This document shows positions 8,350 to 17,844 of a stretch of DNA of 64,000 nt, piece by piece. This DNA comes from DASXMT01 sp963803065 (lineage in GTDB: Bacteria; Actinomycetota; Acidimicrobiia; Acidimicrobiales; RAAP-2), in contig CAWDKW010000003.1 of assembly GCA_963803065.1 (NCBI GenBank), positions 20,442 through 84,441 of the forward strand. Reading direction: 5' to 3'. The notes beneath the pieces were generated by a model. The model was not told where the DNA came from, ran no database searches, and saw only the letters and a list, made by a program, of their open reading frames with translations. The translations under genes and the position numbers were made by a program. Numbering within the stretch: the first letter of the stretch is position 1; every line of letters begins with the position of its first letter.

Positions 8350-9207
8350 GTGGCGCCTCGCCCCTACCCGCCAGCCGAGCACATCCTCCGCGATCTGGAC
8401 CTGGAGGTCGAGGTTCGCCCGGATGCCACCGCCTCGGCCTGGCTGCCGGTATCGGAGCACCTACTCGCCTCCGACGGCGGCGTGCACGCGGGCGTGCTGG
8501 CCATCTTGGTCGATATCGTCGGGGGAGCCGTCGCGACCAGGGTGCTGTACCCCGACCGGACGGCGACGGCGGACCTCCAGCTGCAGGTGCTGGCCCCGGC
8601 ACACGGACCGGAGATCGAGGCCCGGGCCTCGATCGTGCGCAGGGGTCGGACCACGTTGGTGCTCGAGATCGTACTCCTCGAAGCCCCTGGGGGCCGGCTC
8701 CCCGGTGACGGGTCACCCAACGCATGGGCCACCATGACCTACGCCGTGCTGCCGCGGACCGACGCCCCACCGCTCATGCAGCCCCTACCCGGCGCGCCCG
8801 AGCGAACGACGATCGGACCGGCGTCGCTGACGCGACCTGTCCTCGAGGCGATCGGGATCGAGGCGGGCCAGGGCTCAGCCGGTGTGGCCCTTCTCGTGGG
8901 CGACTACGTGAGCAACACGTTTGGCGCCCTCCAAGGGGGTGTCATGGCCCTCTTGGGTGCGGTCGCCGGCAGCGCGGCTGTAGACGACGCACTGGGGCTG
9001 GGCACCGGGTCGGCAGCCACGGTGGACCTGCAGGTGGCCTATCTGGCCATGGGTCGGGTGGGGCCCATCGTCTCGGAGACCGAGTCGGTCATGGCCGAGA
9101 CGGGCCCGCTGACCGGCGGCACGGGAAGTGCCGTGCTCCGCCTTGTCGACCAGGGCGGGGACAACCGGGTGACGGCGGTGGTTCAGGTCGGGACCGTCAC
9201 CCCGTGA
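8350..9207 (+). CDS. Tandem hotdog (PaaI-type) acyl-CoA thioesterase-like protein
   Basis: 285 residues forming two hotdog domains. The first, with DGGVHAGVLAILVDIVGGAVAT, covers about 20-135; the second, with NTFGALQGGVMALLGAVAG, covers about 150-283. The G-x-hh-A-hh-D helix of PaaI-type thioesterases is present in domain 1, where Asp is the usual catalytic acid. Domain 2 has Gly/Ala there, so perhaps only one half is catalytic. The GTG start follows the SDR stop directly, and its stop overlaps the next gene (GTGA). Confidence 0.75.
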   Translation: MAPRPYPPAEHILRDLDLEVEVRPDATASAWLPVSEHLLASDGGVHAGVLAILVDIVGGAVATRVLYPDRTATADLQLQVLAPAHGPEIEARASIVRRGRTTLVLEIVLLEAPGGRLPGDGSPNAWATMTYAVLPRTDAPPLMQPLPGAPERTTIGPASLTRPVLEAIGIEAGQGSAGVALLVGDYVSNTFGALQGGVMALLGAVAGSAAVDDALGLGTGSAATVDLQVAYLAMGRVGPIVSETESVMAETGPLTGGTGSAVLRLVDQGGDNRVTAVVQVGTVTP

Positions 9208-10076
9208 CCGAGCTCGACGCCGAGCCGGACCACGACCGCCTGGCTGCCCTCTGGCCTGTCGGCACCTATCTGCGGGTGGAACAGTGGGCACCCCCCTCGC
9301 TCGATGGCGATCAGGTCCCGACAAGGCTGCGGTCCCGTGTCCCCCTCGACGCCCACCTGATGGACGAGGCCGGCGGCCTCTACGCCGGGGCCCTCCTCAC
9401 CGCGGTCGACGCGCTGGGCGGCTACCTCAGTGGACTGGCTGTGCAACCGGACGGGATAGTCACCACCTCGATGGCACTCCGGATGGGCAGCCGCCGCCAC
9501 GTCGGCCCCCTGCTGCTCGAGGCCACCGTCCTCCGAAAGGGCCGGGCCTCGGTGGTCACCCGTATCTCGGTAGCCGACGAGGGGAGCGGCGGGGCCCCGG
9601 TGGCATCGTGCATCATGACGTGCGCCGCCCTGAGGCGGGAGTCGCCGGGGCCCAGCTTCGGGCGCCCGGTCCACCACCCCATGGCGCCGGCCCGGCCGGA
9701 CCCGCCCTCGCTCGAGGAGTTCTTCGGCGTGCACGCGGGTTCGGGCCCGGTCACCCGGCTCGAGATCGGGGACCACCTGCGCAACACCTGGAGCATCCTC
9801 CACGGTGGGGCCATCGCCGTGCTGGCCGATCTGGCTGCGCTCCGCGCCGTCCGTTCGCCGGGGACTGACCCTTCGGCCGGGCCTTCCACTGTCGCGCTGT
9901 CCTCGACCGACATGGTGCTGCACTACCTGGCCCCGGCCCGGGTGGGCCCGGTCGAGGCCCGATGCACGGTGATGGGGACGAGGCCCGACGGCACCGTGGT
10001 CAGGGTGGCCCTGTACGACTCGGGCGTCCACGACCGCATGGTGGCCCTTGCTTCGGTGACCGTCCGGCCGGCCTGA
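9204..10076 (+). CDS. Second tandem hotdog thioesterase-like protein
   Basis: 290 residues, again two hotdog halves: DEAGGLYAGALLTAVDALGGYLSG in the first and NTWSILHGGAIAVLADLAALRAV in the second. In both halves the central helix keeps Asp (AVDALGG; LADLAAL), unlike the preceding protein. The GTG overlaps the previous stop by four bases. It is either a paralogue or an obligate partner of the 8350-9207 product, so the complex would contain four hotdog domains. Expected activity is acyl-CoA hydrolysis; the acyl group is unknown. Confidence 0.75.
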   Translation: MTELDAEPDHDRLAALWPVGTYLRVEQWAPPSLDGDQVPTRLRSRVPLDAHLMDEAGGLYAGALLTAVDALGGYLSGLAVQPDGIVTTSMALRMGSRRHVGPLLLEATVLRKGRASVVTRISVADEGSGGAPVASCIMTCAALRRESPGPSFGRPVHHPMAPARPDPPSLEEFFGVHAGSGPVTRLEIGDHLRNTWSILHGGAIAVLADLAALRAVRSPGTDPSAGPSTVALSSTDMVLHYLAPARVGPVEARCTVMGTRPDGTVVRVALYDSGVHDRMVALASVTVRPA

Positions 10077-10134
10077 TCGGGCTCGATCTGGAGGGCGGTC
10101 GTGGCGCGTCGGTCGGCTCGCTGTCGGCTCGGGG

Positions 10135-11237
10135 CTAGCTCGGGGCCACGTCGACAGCGTCGAGCACGTCGAGCGCATCGCCGGCTGACTCCTCGGCCGG
10201 CCAGGTCACCACTTCCCCCCGGGCCGCGACCCTCACCGGCGCGCCGACCGGGGCATCGAACTCCCCGTCGGCGCGGATCACCACCAGCGGTGTCCCGATG
10301 GGCCGATCGGGCTCCACCGTGATGACGGTGTCGTGCCCGTGGAACTGGTTGCGGACCACCCGGGCCGCCACGCCTGGCTCATCGGTCCCGGTCGAGACGA
10401 CCAGCTGTTCGGGCCGCACCAGGGCAATGGCCGGCCGCGACCCGGTCGGGGTGCCCCCGGTGCGCACCGGCAGCGGTCCGAACGGGGTGGTCGCCATCGT
10501 GCCCTCGACAGTGCAGGGGACCAGGTTGGCGTCACCGAGGAACCTGGCGATGCCGGGATCCCCTGGGTGGGCATAGAGGTTCTGGGGGCTCCCGGCCTGG
10601 CCGACCCGGCCGTGACGGATGACGGCGACCTGTTCGGCCAGGGAGAGAGCTTCGTCCTGATCGTGGGTGACGAGGAGCGCGGTGGTGCCCTGTTGCCTCA
10701 GCACGCGCTGGACATCGGCGCGCACGCTCGAACGAAGGCTGGCGTCCAGGGAGGAGAAGGGCTCGTCGAGCAGGACGATGCCCGGCTGGATGGCCAAGGC
10801 GCGGGCCAGGGCCACCCGTTGCTGCTGGCCGCCGGACAGCTGATGGGGATACCGGCCGCCCAGGCCACCGAGGCCGACCATCTCCAGGAGCTCCTGAGGT
10901 GCCGGGCCCCGCGCTCCTTGCGGGGTACGCCGAAGGCCACGTTGCGCAGTACGTTCAGGTGCGGGAAGAGCGCACCCTCCTGGGGGACGTAGCCGATGCC
11001 TCGCCGCTCGGAGGGCACGAACCGGCGACCGTCGTCGACCACGTTCTCGCCGAGGACGATGGTCCCCCGGTCCGCTCGCTCGAAACCGGCCAGCACCCGC
11101 AACAAGGTGGTCTTGCCACTGCCCGACGGTCCGAGGATGGCGGCCAGGGAGCCCTCGGGGACCGTGAGGTCGATCCCGGTCAGGACGGCGTGGGACCCGA
11201 ACGCCTTGTGCAGGTCGGTGACGTGGAGACTGGTCAC
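10135..11237 (-). CDS. fbpC: Ferric iron ABC transporter ATPase (FbpC-like), frame broken
   Basis: ATPase that would power FbpB. The N-terminal part (GTG 11237) has Walker A GPSGSGKTT, the Q-loop in YVPQEGALFPHLNV and FGVPRKERGAR. The rest, in another frame from about 10905 down, has the signature LSGGQQQRVALARAL, Walker B IVLLDEPFSSLD, the switch His in VTHDQDEAL and a C-terminal TOBE-like region. The break lies in a GGGGCCCGG run around 10898-10912, so a sequencing indel is likely. If real, it inactivates the ATPase. The GTG overlaps the fbpB stop (GTGA). Confidence 0.8.
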
Positions 11238-12820
11238 GATGTGCCCAGCGCCCGACTGGGGAGCCGGTCGAACCAACGGCCCAGTACGTAGCTGGGGACG
11301 ACGGCGATGGCGACCATCAGCCCAGCGTAGGGGGCTGCCGCCCCGTAGGAAATATTGGTGGAATAGGCCCAAAACTCGGTGGCCAGTGTCTGGACCCCGG
11401 TGGGCACCATGACCAGCGTCATGGTCAGCTCGGTGACGGTGGACAGGAAGACCAGGCAGAAGGCGGCAGCCAACCCCGGAGCGACCAGGGGGAGGACGAC
11501 GCGCCACATGACGACGATCGGTCGTTGCCCGAGGGATCGCCCCACCTCCTCGAGCTCGACGGGCGCCTGGGCCACCGACGTCCGGACGGCTACCAGGGCC
11601 AGCGGGAAGAACAAGATGGCGTAGCCCAAGATGAGCAACGGGGTGCTCTGGTACAGGTAGGGCACGGAGTGGATGGCGAAGAAGACCAGCGAGAGGGCGA
11701 TGACCAGGCCGGTGAGAGCCTGGACCACGAACGTGCTCCGTTCCAGGAGCATGGTGGACGGGCGTGGATGTCGCACCGAGAGGAGGGCCACCGGGAGGGC
11801 CAGCACGGTGGCAAGTGCCCCCGCCCCTGCTGCGTACCCGGCCGTGTGCAGGGTGGCACTGGCCAGCGAGGTGGCGGCGGAAAAGGAGGTATGGCCCGGG
11901 TTGAGCAGCCAGTAGACGATGACGCCGACGGGCAGGCCGAGGGCGAGGGCGCCCAGGAGGGTGAAGCCGGCCAGGGTGGGCACCGTGGCCCGGCCCAGCG
12001 GCAACCGCCGGCGCTCCCTGGCTACCTGGGGGCCCGAGCGGCTCACCCGACCGCGACCCCTGGCGGCCAGGTCCCCACCGAGGACGGCGAAGCAGACCAC
12101 GACGAGGACGAGGGAGAGGCTGCTCGCCGCGGGGAGGTTGTAGACCCGCTCGGCCTCGAAGAAGATCTCGGTGGTGAGCGTGTTGTAGCGGAGGATCTCG
12201 AAGGCGCCGTACTCGGCCAGGAGGGCCAGGGACACGAGGACGCACCCGCCGAGCAGGGCCGTCCGGGCCTGGCCCAGGGTCACCCGCCAGAACGTGGCGG
12301 CCCGGCCCAGGCCGAGGCTGTGGGCCACTTCTTCCTGGCCCGGGTCGGCACCGCGCAAGGCTGCCGCCACCGGGAGGTAGACAAGCGGGTAGAGGGCGAG
12401 CGTCATGACCAGGAGAGACCCGAGGAAGCCCTGGACCGACGGGGCCACCGACACCCATCCGTAGCTGGTCACGAAGTCGGGGATGGCCAGGGGCAGCACC
12501 ACCAGGACGGCCCAGATCCGTCGCCCGGGCAGGTCGGTGCGCTCGATGCACCATGCCGTGGCCACACCGATCACCGCACAGGCGGCCGTCACGGCCAGGG
12601 ACAACCGCACCGTGTTCCAGAGCAGGTCCAGGGTCAATTGGCGAAACAGGAGGTGCGAGAGGGTCGACCAGCCGGTCTGGGCCGCCTCGACGATCAGGTA
12701 GACGAGCGGCAGGAGGAGCAACAGGGCGACGGCGCCACCGGTCACCCACAAGACGACGGGCCGCCTGGCCCGGGCGCTGACGGCGGGAAGAACGGGCGGG
12801 GCCGCCGCGGTCACGGACAT
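11234..12820 (-). CDS. fbpB: Ferric iron ABC transporter permease (FbpB-like)
   Basis: 528 residues, the normal length of the fused two-domain permeases of the Fbp/Sfu class. About twelve transmembrane helices are split into two halves. Each half carries a cytoplasmic EAA-type loop: GADPGQEEVAHSLGLGRAATF in the first and APVELEEVGRSLGQRPIV in the second, which dock on the ATPase. It lies nine bases after fbpA and overlaps fbpC. Confidence 0.9.
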   Translation of the reverse strand: MSVTAAAPPVLPAVSARARRPVVLWVTGGAVALLLLLPLVYLIVEAAQTGWSTLSHLLFRQLTLDLLWNTVRLSLAVTAACAVIGVATAWCIERTDLPGRRIWAVLVVLPLAIPDFVTSYGWVSVAPSVQGFLGSLLVMTLALYPLVYLPVAAALRGADPGQEEVAHSLGLGRAATFWRVTLGQARTALLGGCVLVSLALLAEYGAFEILRYNTLTTEIFFEAERVYNLPAASSLSLVLVVVCFAVLGGDLAARGRGRVSRSGPQVARERRRLPLGRATVPTLAGFTLLGALALGLPVGVIVYWLLNPGHTSFSAATSLASATLHTAGYAAGAGALATVLALPVALLSVRHPRPSTMLLERSTFVVQALTGLVIALSLVFFAIHSVPYLYQSTPLLILGYAILFFPLALVAVRTSVAQAPVELEEVGRSLGQRPIVVMWRVVLPLVAPGLAAAFCLVFLSTVTELTMTLVMVPTGVQTLATEFWAYSTNISYGAAAPYAGLMVAIAVVPSYVLGRWFDRLPSRALGTS

Positions 12821-12829
12821 GTCAGCGGG

Positions 12830-13861
12830 TCAAGCCAGCTGGACCTGTTGGAGGAGGGCGATGGCCGTGGCACCGTCCCCCAAGTCGGCGATGGTCAACG
12901 GCGCCGGCTGCAAACTGTCGAAGGGCTTCTGGTCCTTGGCCGTGGTCACGCCGGAGCCGATCGGGTACTCCCAGCTGTTGTCGTGGGCGATGATCTCCTG
13001 GCCCTTCGTGGACACCAGGAAGGCCAGGAACTTCTGCGCCGCGGCCTGGTTCTTGGAGGACTTGAGCACGCCGGCGCCGGAGATGTCGACCACATAGCCG
13101 GCGTCACCGGGGCTGAGATAGGAGATGGCCGAGTGCATACCGGCCGAACCTACTTGATCCTGCAGGCGGTACCAGTAGTAGCTGTTGATGATCGCGATCT
13201 CGGCCTGCCCCTTGTTGACCTGGTTGATCAGGCTCTCGTTGTCGGGGTAGAGGTTGCTGCCGGCGTTGGCCTTGATCGCTTCGAGCCACTTGAGCGCGGC
13301 CTGCTTGCCGTGGGCCTTGACGATCGAGGTCACGATGGGCTGGAAGTCGGTTTCGCCCTGGGCCAGGGCCAGCTTTCCCTTCCACTTCGGATTGGCCAGG
13401 TCCATGATCGAGGTGGGCACCTGGCTGGCCGGGAGCCGGTCGGTGTTGTAGACGAGCACGTTGACGCGGGCGCTCACCCCGACCCAGTCGCCCTTGGGCG
13501 AGCTGTACCTGGCCGGGACCTTGCTGAGCGTCGACGGGTCGACCGGCGCCAACACCCCTTTCTCCTGGAGCTTCTCGAGCGCCGGCGAGTTCTCGGTGTA
13601 GATGAGGTCGGCGGGCGATGCCGACCCCTCGGCCAGGATCTGGTTGGTCAGCACGGCTTCGTCGTTGTTGCGCACCTTCACGGTGATGCCGGTCTGCTTC
13701 TCGAACGCGGCGACCAGCTGGTTCGTGGTCTGCTCGTGCTGGCCGTTGTAGAGGGTGAGGGTCGGCGAAGCACTGGACGACGACCCGCAGGCGGCCAGGG
13801 TCGCCCCGACCAGCACGACGCTCAGCCCCGCCGCCAGCCGGCCCAGTCTGGAGGTCCTCAT
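12830..13861 (-). CDS. fbpA: Ferric iron-binding lipoprotein (FbpA-like)
   Basis: 343 residues. A lipoprotein signal peptide with lipobox LAAC (residues 22-25) anchors it outside the membrane. The mature part is a class-II periplasmic binding protein beginning TLTLYNGQHEQ. The adjacent tyrosines in NSYYWYR (about 228-229) correspond to the iron-binding Tyr pair of FbpA/FutA proteins. It is first in the fbpABC operon, transcribed from the promoter at 13938-13967. Confidence 0.92.
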   Translation of the reverse strand: MRTSRLGRLAAGLSVVLVGATLAACGSSSSASPTLTLYNGQHEQTTNQLVAAFEKQTGITVKVRNNDEAVLTNQILAEGSASPADLIYTENSPALEKLQEKGVLAPVDPSTLSKVPARYSSPKGDWVGVSARVNVLVYNTDRLPASQVPTSIMDLANPKWKGKLALAQGETDFQPIVTSIVKAHGKQAALKWLEAIKANAGSNLYPDNESLINQVNKGQAEIAIINSYYWYRLQDQVGSAGMHSAISYLSPGDAGYVVDISGAGVLKSSKNQAAAQKFLAFLVSTKGQEIIAHDNSWEYPIGSGVTTAKDQKPFDSLQPAPLTIADLGDGATAIALLQQVQLA

Positions 13862-13937
13862 TGAAGGTCGTCACCTTTCTGACACCAACGTCGTCCGACG
13901 GTCGATAGACCCTGTCCTCAGGGGACCTTGAAACAAA

Positions 13938-13967
13938 ATATTAGGTAAGCCGAACTTAGGATGTCAA
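13938..13967 (-). promoter_or_regulatory. fbpABC promoter overlapped by an IdeR/DtxR-type iron box
   Basis: On the minus strand, TTGACA (13967-13962) and TAATAT (13943-13938) are separated by 18 bases, a near-consensus housekeeping promoter. TTAGGTAAGCCGAACTTAG at 13941-13959 matches the mycobacterial IdeR consensus TTAGGTTAGSCTAACCTAA at 15 of 19 positions and covers the spacer and -10. Iron-loaded IdeR would therefore block fbpABC. The same site could affect the divergent SDR gene. Confidence 0.8.
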
Positions 13968-14083
13968 TCCGGCCTGGCTCCGGTGGTGACCATGAGCGCC
14001 ACCTTGCGGGGCCCCGGGCCATCCTCAGGGACCGGCCGAGCTCGACGGATAGGCTCGGCTCCCACTCTGGAAGGGGCACGGCC

Positions 14084-14971
14084 GTGGGCGCTTCGGACAT
14101 GTCGGGCAAGACCGTGGTCATCACCGGCGGCAACTCTGGGATCGGCAGGGAGACGGCGGTGGCCCTGGCCGGCGCGGGCGCGCGGGTGGTCATCACGGCC
14201 CGGGACCGGGCCCGGGGGGAGGCCGCCGTCGCCGACATCCGGTCACGGAGTGGCAACCAAGCCATCGAAGTGGTGGTGTTCGACCTCGGCGATCTGGCCT
14301 CCACCACGGAGGGGGCGGAGGTCGTCAAGGAGCGTTGCCCCCGCGTCGACGTACTGGTGAACAACGCCGGCGTGGTGCTGAGCGATCGTCAGGAGACCGT
14401 TGACGGCTTCGAGTCCACGTTCGCCATCAACCACCTGGGGCCGTTCCTGTTGACCCAGCGGCTCTTGGACCGGATCATCGCCTCGGGACCGTCGCGGATC
14501 GTCAACGTGTCCTCGTCGGCCCACCGGTCGGCCCGCACGGGCCTGAACTTCGACGATCTCCAGTCGACCCGGGGTTACGCGGCCATGTCGGTCTACGCCA
14601 CGTCGAAGCTGGCCAACATCCTCTTCACCACCGAGCTGGCTCGGCGCCTGAGTGGGACCCGGACCACGGCGAACTGCTTGCACCCGGGCGTGGTGGCCAC
14701 CGGCTACGGCCGGGACGGTGACACCCACGGCGTGATGGCCTTCGGGCTGAAGGTCATCACGCCCTTCGTCCTGTCCGCCGAGAAGGGGGCACGGACGTCG
14801 GTATACCTGGCATCCTCGCCCGACGTTGCCGACGTCTCGGGTGGTTACTTCATCAAGTGCAAGCCGGTCCAGCCGGCCAAGCCGGCACGCGACTCCGCCG
14901 CCGCCACTCGCCTCTGGGAAATGAGCAACGAGCTGATCGCTGCGGCCGTGCCGTCGGTCGAGGACCAGTAG
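14084..14971 (+). CDS. SDR, retinol-dehydrogenase/WW-oxidoreductase-like
   Basis: About 295 residues. TGGNSGIGRETA, then VLVNNAGV, INHLGPFLLTQ, SSSAH and the catalytic YATSKLAN mark the RDH/WWOX-like SDR branch. The C-terminal SLYLASSPDV-type segment reads SVYLASSPDVADVSGGYF. The GTG at 14084 is preferred because GGAAGGGG sits about seven bases upstream; the ATG at 14099 is possible. It is divergent from fbpA across the iron-box region. Function is probably reduction of an aldehyde or ketone, with unknown substrate. Confidence 0.83.
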   Translation: MGASDMSGKTVVITGGNSGIGRETAVALAGAGARVVITARDRARGEAAVADIRSRSGNQAIEVVVFDLGDLASTTEGAEVVKERCPRVDVLVNNAGVVLSDRQETVDGFESTFAINHLGPFLLTQRLLDRIIASGPSRIVNVSSSAHRSARTGLNFDDLQSTRGYAAMSVYATSKLANILFTTELARRLSGTRTTANCLHPGVVATGYGRDGDTHGVMAFGLKVITPFVLSAEKGARTSVYLASSPDVADVSGGYFIKCKPVQPAKPARDSAAATRLWEMSNELIAAAVPSVEDQ

Positions 14972-15112
14972 GGCCTGTCCAGGGATCGTCCGGTCGAGGG
15001 TCACCCTTCGGCCAGCGGGATCACCCACTCGGGTCGGCCGTGGGCCTACTGTCCTTCGTGACGTTTGCAACGTCTACATGAAGTTCCACGTAACGAGCAG
15101 AGAGGGGCGACG

Positions 15113-15685
15113 ATGCCTGACGTGGTGGTGGACAGCGGATCCGATGACATTCTCGAGGAGATCGGCCGGTCCTGGGGCTGGATCCTCTTCTTCGGCGTGG
15201 CGAGCATCGTGGTGGGCGGGCTGGTCGTGGCCCGACCCAGGGACACCATCTACGCCTTTGCCATCTTCCTCGGGATCTGGCTCTTCATCAGCGGACTGGT
15301 CCGGATCGTGATGGCGATCGCCGACACGTCGCCCAGCGGCGGCACCCGGGTCCTGATCGCCTTCTTGGGACTGCTCTCGGTGCTGGTGGGCGTGATCTTC
15401 CTTCGCCACACCTTCGAGACCATCGGGACGCTCGGGTTCCTCATCGGGCTCTTCTGGATCATCGGGGGACTGGTCGAGTTCTTCTCCGCCTACGAAGACA
15501 AAGGGAGCCCGGGACGAGGCTGGCGCCTCGTCATCGCCGTCCTCGGGTTCGCCGCCGGGATCGTGACCCTCGTCTATCCGCACATCACCGTGGACATCCT
15601 GGCCATCATCATGGGCATCTGGCTCATCCTCTTCGGCATCATGCAGGTGCTCCTGTCGTTCCAGGTGAAGAAGCTGGCCGCCTGA
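15113..15685 (+). CDS. HdeD-like DUF308 membrane protein
   Basis: 190 residues with six predicted transmembrane helices arranged as three pairs, with the repeated motif seen in HdeD (WILFFGVASIVVGGLVVARP; LLSVLVGVIFLRH; LGFAAGIVTLVYP). E. coli HdeD supports acid resistance; in actinobacteria the role is untested. AGAGGGG six bases before the ATG decides the start. It converges with the TetR gene. Confidence 0.85.
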   Translation: MPDVVVDSGSDDILEEIGRSWGWILFFGVASIVVGGLVVARPRDTIYAFAIFLGIWLFISGLVRIVMAIADTSPSGGTRVLIAFLGLLSVLVGVIFLRHTFETIGTLGFLIGLFWIIGGLVEFFSAYEDKGSPGRGWRLVIAVLGFAAGIVTLVYPHITVDILAIIMGIWLILFGIMQVLLSFQVKKLAA

Positions 15686-15703
15686 CCCGGTACCGGGTCA
15701 GGG

Positions 15704-16360
15704 TCAGGGTCCTTTGCCGCCCCGGGACCGATCGCGATGGATGGCCAGGATCCGGTCCAACTGCGTCCCGGTCAACGGGGACCGGCTCAGTTGCTGGGAT
15801 GACGGGCAGAGCCCGGCCAGCACCAGGTCGAGGTATCGCTCCCACTGATGGGGGGCGACCGGCGCCGTGGCTTCGACCACCCCCCGCAGGGACCACAGGA
15901 TGACCGAGATGTCCTGGTAGACCACGTCACCGCGGACGGTGCCGGCGTCCTGGGCCCGGTGCAGGAGCTGCCGGACGGTCGCCTCGAGCTCCTTGCGGAC
16001 GGCGGCGTGACCGGTGTGGTTCCACAACCGCGACAGGCAACCGACGTGTTCGGCCTGGAGCTCGCCCACGCCGCGGAGGTAGGTGGCGAACCCCGATTCG
16101 GGGGGCTCGGCATCGAGCGAATCCCGGGCCAGGCTCAACACCTGCTCGAAGAGCCCGTCGATGATGGCGTCGATGAGCGACTCCTTGGTGGGGAAGCGCC
16201 GGTAGAACGTGCCCACTCCCACGCCGGCCCGGGCGGCGATCACATCGACGCCAACGTCGAGGCCGTGCTCAGCGAACGCCTCCCTGGCCGCAGTCACGAT
16301 CTTGTCGCGGTTGCGGGCCGCGTCCCGACGGAGGGCGGGTTGTTGGGTCGAGGTGGTCAT
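15704..16360 (-). CDS. TetR/AcrR-family regulator of the adjacent MFS pump
   Basis: 218 residues. The N-terminal HTH reads RDKIVTAAREAFAEHGLDVGVDVIAARAGVGVGTFYRRFPTKE; this hits the classic TFYRRFP end of helix 3. A helical ligand domain follows. The ATG overlaps the stop of the MFS gene by one base, so pump and regulator share a transcript. By family behaviour it should repress that transcript until a toxic ligand binds. I see no clear palindrome upstream of the pump. Confidence 0.88.
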   Translation of the reverse strand: MTTSTQQPALRRDAARNRDKIVTAAREAFAEHGLDVGVDVIAARAGVGVGTFYRRFPTKESLIDAIIDGLFEQVLSLARDSLDAEPPESGFATYLRGVGELQAEHVGCLSRLWNHTGHAAVRKELEATVRQLLHRAQDAGTVRGDVVYQDISVILWSLRGVVEATAPVAPHQWERYLDLVLAGLCPSSQQLSRSPLTGTQLDRILAIHRDRSRGGKGP

Positions 16361-17844
16361 CAGCCTTCAGTGAGCGTCCCGCCGGCCACCAGAGCCAGTT
16401 CGGCATGGTCGAGGTGGTGCTGGTGGACGCCGTCCGCCGCCGCTTGCCCCGGACGGGCTCTCGGGATGAACAGTGATGCGATGGCGGCGCAGGCGGAGGC
16501 CACGGCCAGGAACAAGAACCCGTGGGTGTACCCCGATTCGGCCGGGAGGGAGCCGGCCACGACACCGGAGGTCACGATGCTCGCCATGACGCCGGCTCCG
16601 ATCGACCCACCGATGGTGCGGATGTTGGCGTTCATGCCCGAGGCGACGCCGGTCTGCTCCGGCGGGACCGCCTCGACGATGAGATTGGACATGGCCGAGA
16701 AGGCCAGGCCCAGTCCGGCACCGAGCAACGCGCTGGCCACGTAGATCTCCCACCGTTGGTGGTGGGCCACGGTCAAGAGCACGAAGGCGGCGCTGGTGGT
16801 GGACGAGCCGGCGATGACTGATGGCTTGGAGCCCACGGCCGCGGCCATGGGCCCGGCCAGGAGGCCGAAGATGAACATGGTGACGGTCAAGGGCAACAGG
16901 AAGAGCCCCGACTGGATGATGCTGGCCGAGAACCCGTAGCCGGCCGAGGTGGGCGTCTGGACGAACTCGGGGATGAACACCATCACCGAGTACATGGCCA
17001 TGCCGAACAGGAAGGCCACCAAGTTGTTGGTCCACACCGCCGGTAGCCGCATCATGCCCATGTCGACCAGCGGGCTCTCCGAACGGACCTCGACCAGGAC
17101 CCACAGCACGGCCAGCACGACGGCGGCAGCGACCAGGCCGACCACCGACGGCGAGGCCCACCCCCATGAGGGGCCCTGGCTGACGGCAAGGAGCAGCGCC
17201 ACCAGCCAGCCCGACAACAGGGTCGCCGCGAACCAACTGATACGCCCCGGGCTGCGGACCGGCGACTCGGGAACGGTGATGTGGGTGGCGACGGCGGCCA
17301 CCGCGATCAGGAACAGCGGGATCCAGAACAGCCAGTGGTAGTTGAGGTGGGACACGATGGGGCCGGCCAGCACGATCCCGGCCCCGGAGGCGACGGCCAC
17401 GATGGCTGCGGTGAACCCGACGCCGGTGCTCACCTTGTCCGGGGGGAACTCGTCCCGGATGATCCCGAAGGCGAGGGGGAGGACCCCGCCGCCGACGCCC
17501 TGGATGGCGCGGGCGACGATCAGCACGCCGATCGACGTGGACATGGCCGCAACCACGGTGCCGATGCCCAGGATCACCATCGTGGCGACCAGCACCCGAC
17601 GTTTGCCCATCATGTCCCCCAGGCGACCGAGGATGGGCGTGAAGATCGAGGCAGTCAAGAGGTAGGCGGTCAGTACCCAGGTGACCGTGCTCTGCGATGT
17701 GTGGAGATCGTGCTGGATGGTGGACAGGACGGGCAGCACCAGCGACTGCAGCAGCCCGTAGGCGACGATCCCCATGAGGAGGACGGTGAACGTGACCTTG
17801 TACTGGGCGCGCCGGGCCGGCCATGGCGCGGTCTCGATCGTCAA
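16360..17844 (-). CDS. DHA2-family (EmrB/QacA) MFS drug exporter
   Basis: About 494 residues with 14 predicted transmembrane helices. Motif A is in LGRLGDMMGKRRVL, the antiporter motif C lies around GAGIVLAGPIVSHLNYHWLFW, and a C-terminal GMNANIRTIGGSIGAGV segment is present. Proton-driven export of hydrophobic compounds is expected. A TTG at 17844 is the best start (ACGATCGAGACC follows); the frame extends much further upstream, but only through the tandem repeats and a neighbouring gene. It is followed directly by its TetR regulator. Confidence 0.88.
   Translation of the reverse strand: MTIETAPWPARRAQYKVTFTVLLMGIVAYGLLQSLVLPVLSTIQHDLHTSQSTVTWVLTAYLLTASIFTPILGRLGDMMGKRRVLVATMVILGIGTVVAAMSTSIGVLIVARAIQGVGGGVLPLAFGIIRDEFPPDKVSTGVGFTAAIVAVASGAGIVLAGPIVSHLNYHWLFWIPLFLIAVAAVATHITVPESPVRSPGRISWFAATLLSGWLVALLLAVSQGPSWGWASPSVVGLVAAAVVLAVLWVLVEVRSESPLVDMGMMRLPAVWTNNLVAFLFGMAMYSVMVFIPEFVQTPTSAGYGFSASIIQSGLFLLPLTVTMFIFGLLAGPMAAAVGSKPSVIAGSSTTSAAFVLLTVAHHQRWEIYVASALLGAGLGLAFSAMSNLIVEAVPPEQTGVASGMNANIRTIGGSIGAGVMASIVTSGVVAGSLPAESGYTHGFLFLAVASACAAIASLFIPRARPGQAAADGVHQHHLDHAELALVAGGTLTEG

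Noticed and set aside
11525..13864. A 779-codon open frame on the plus strand opposite fbpA-fbpB
   Set aside because: Composition is Gly/Gln/Asp/Arg-rich without domains; it mirrors the codon bias of the real genes on the other strand, which have clear motifs.
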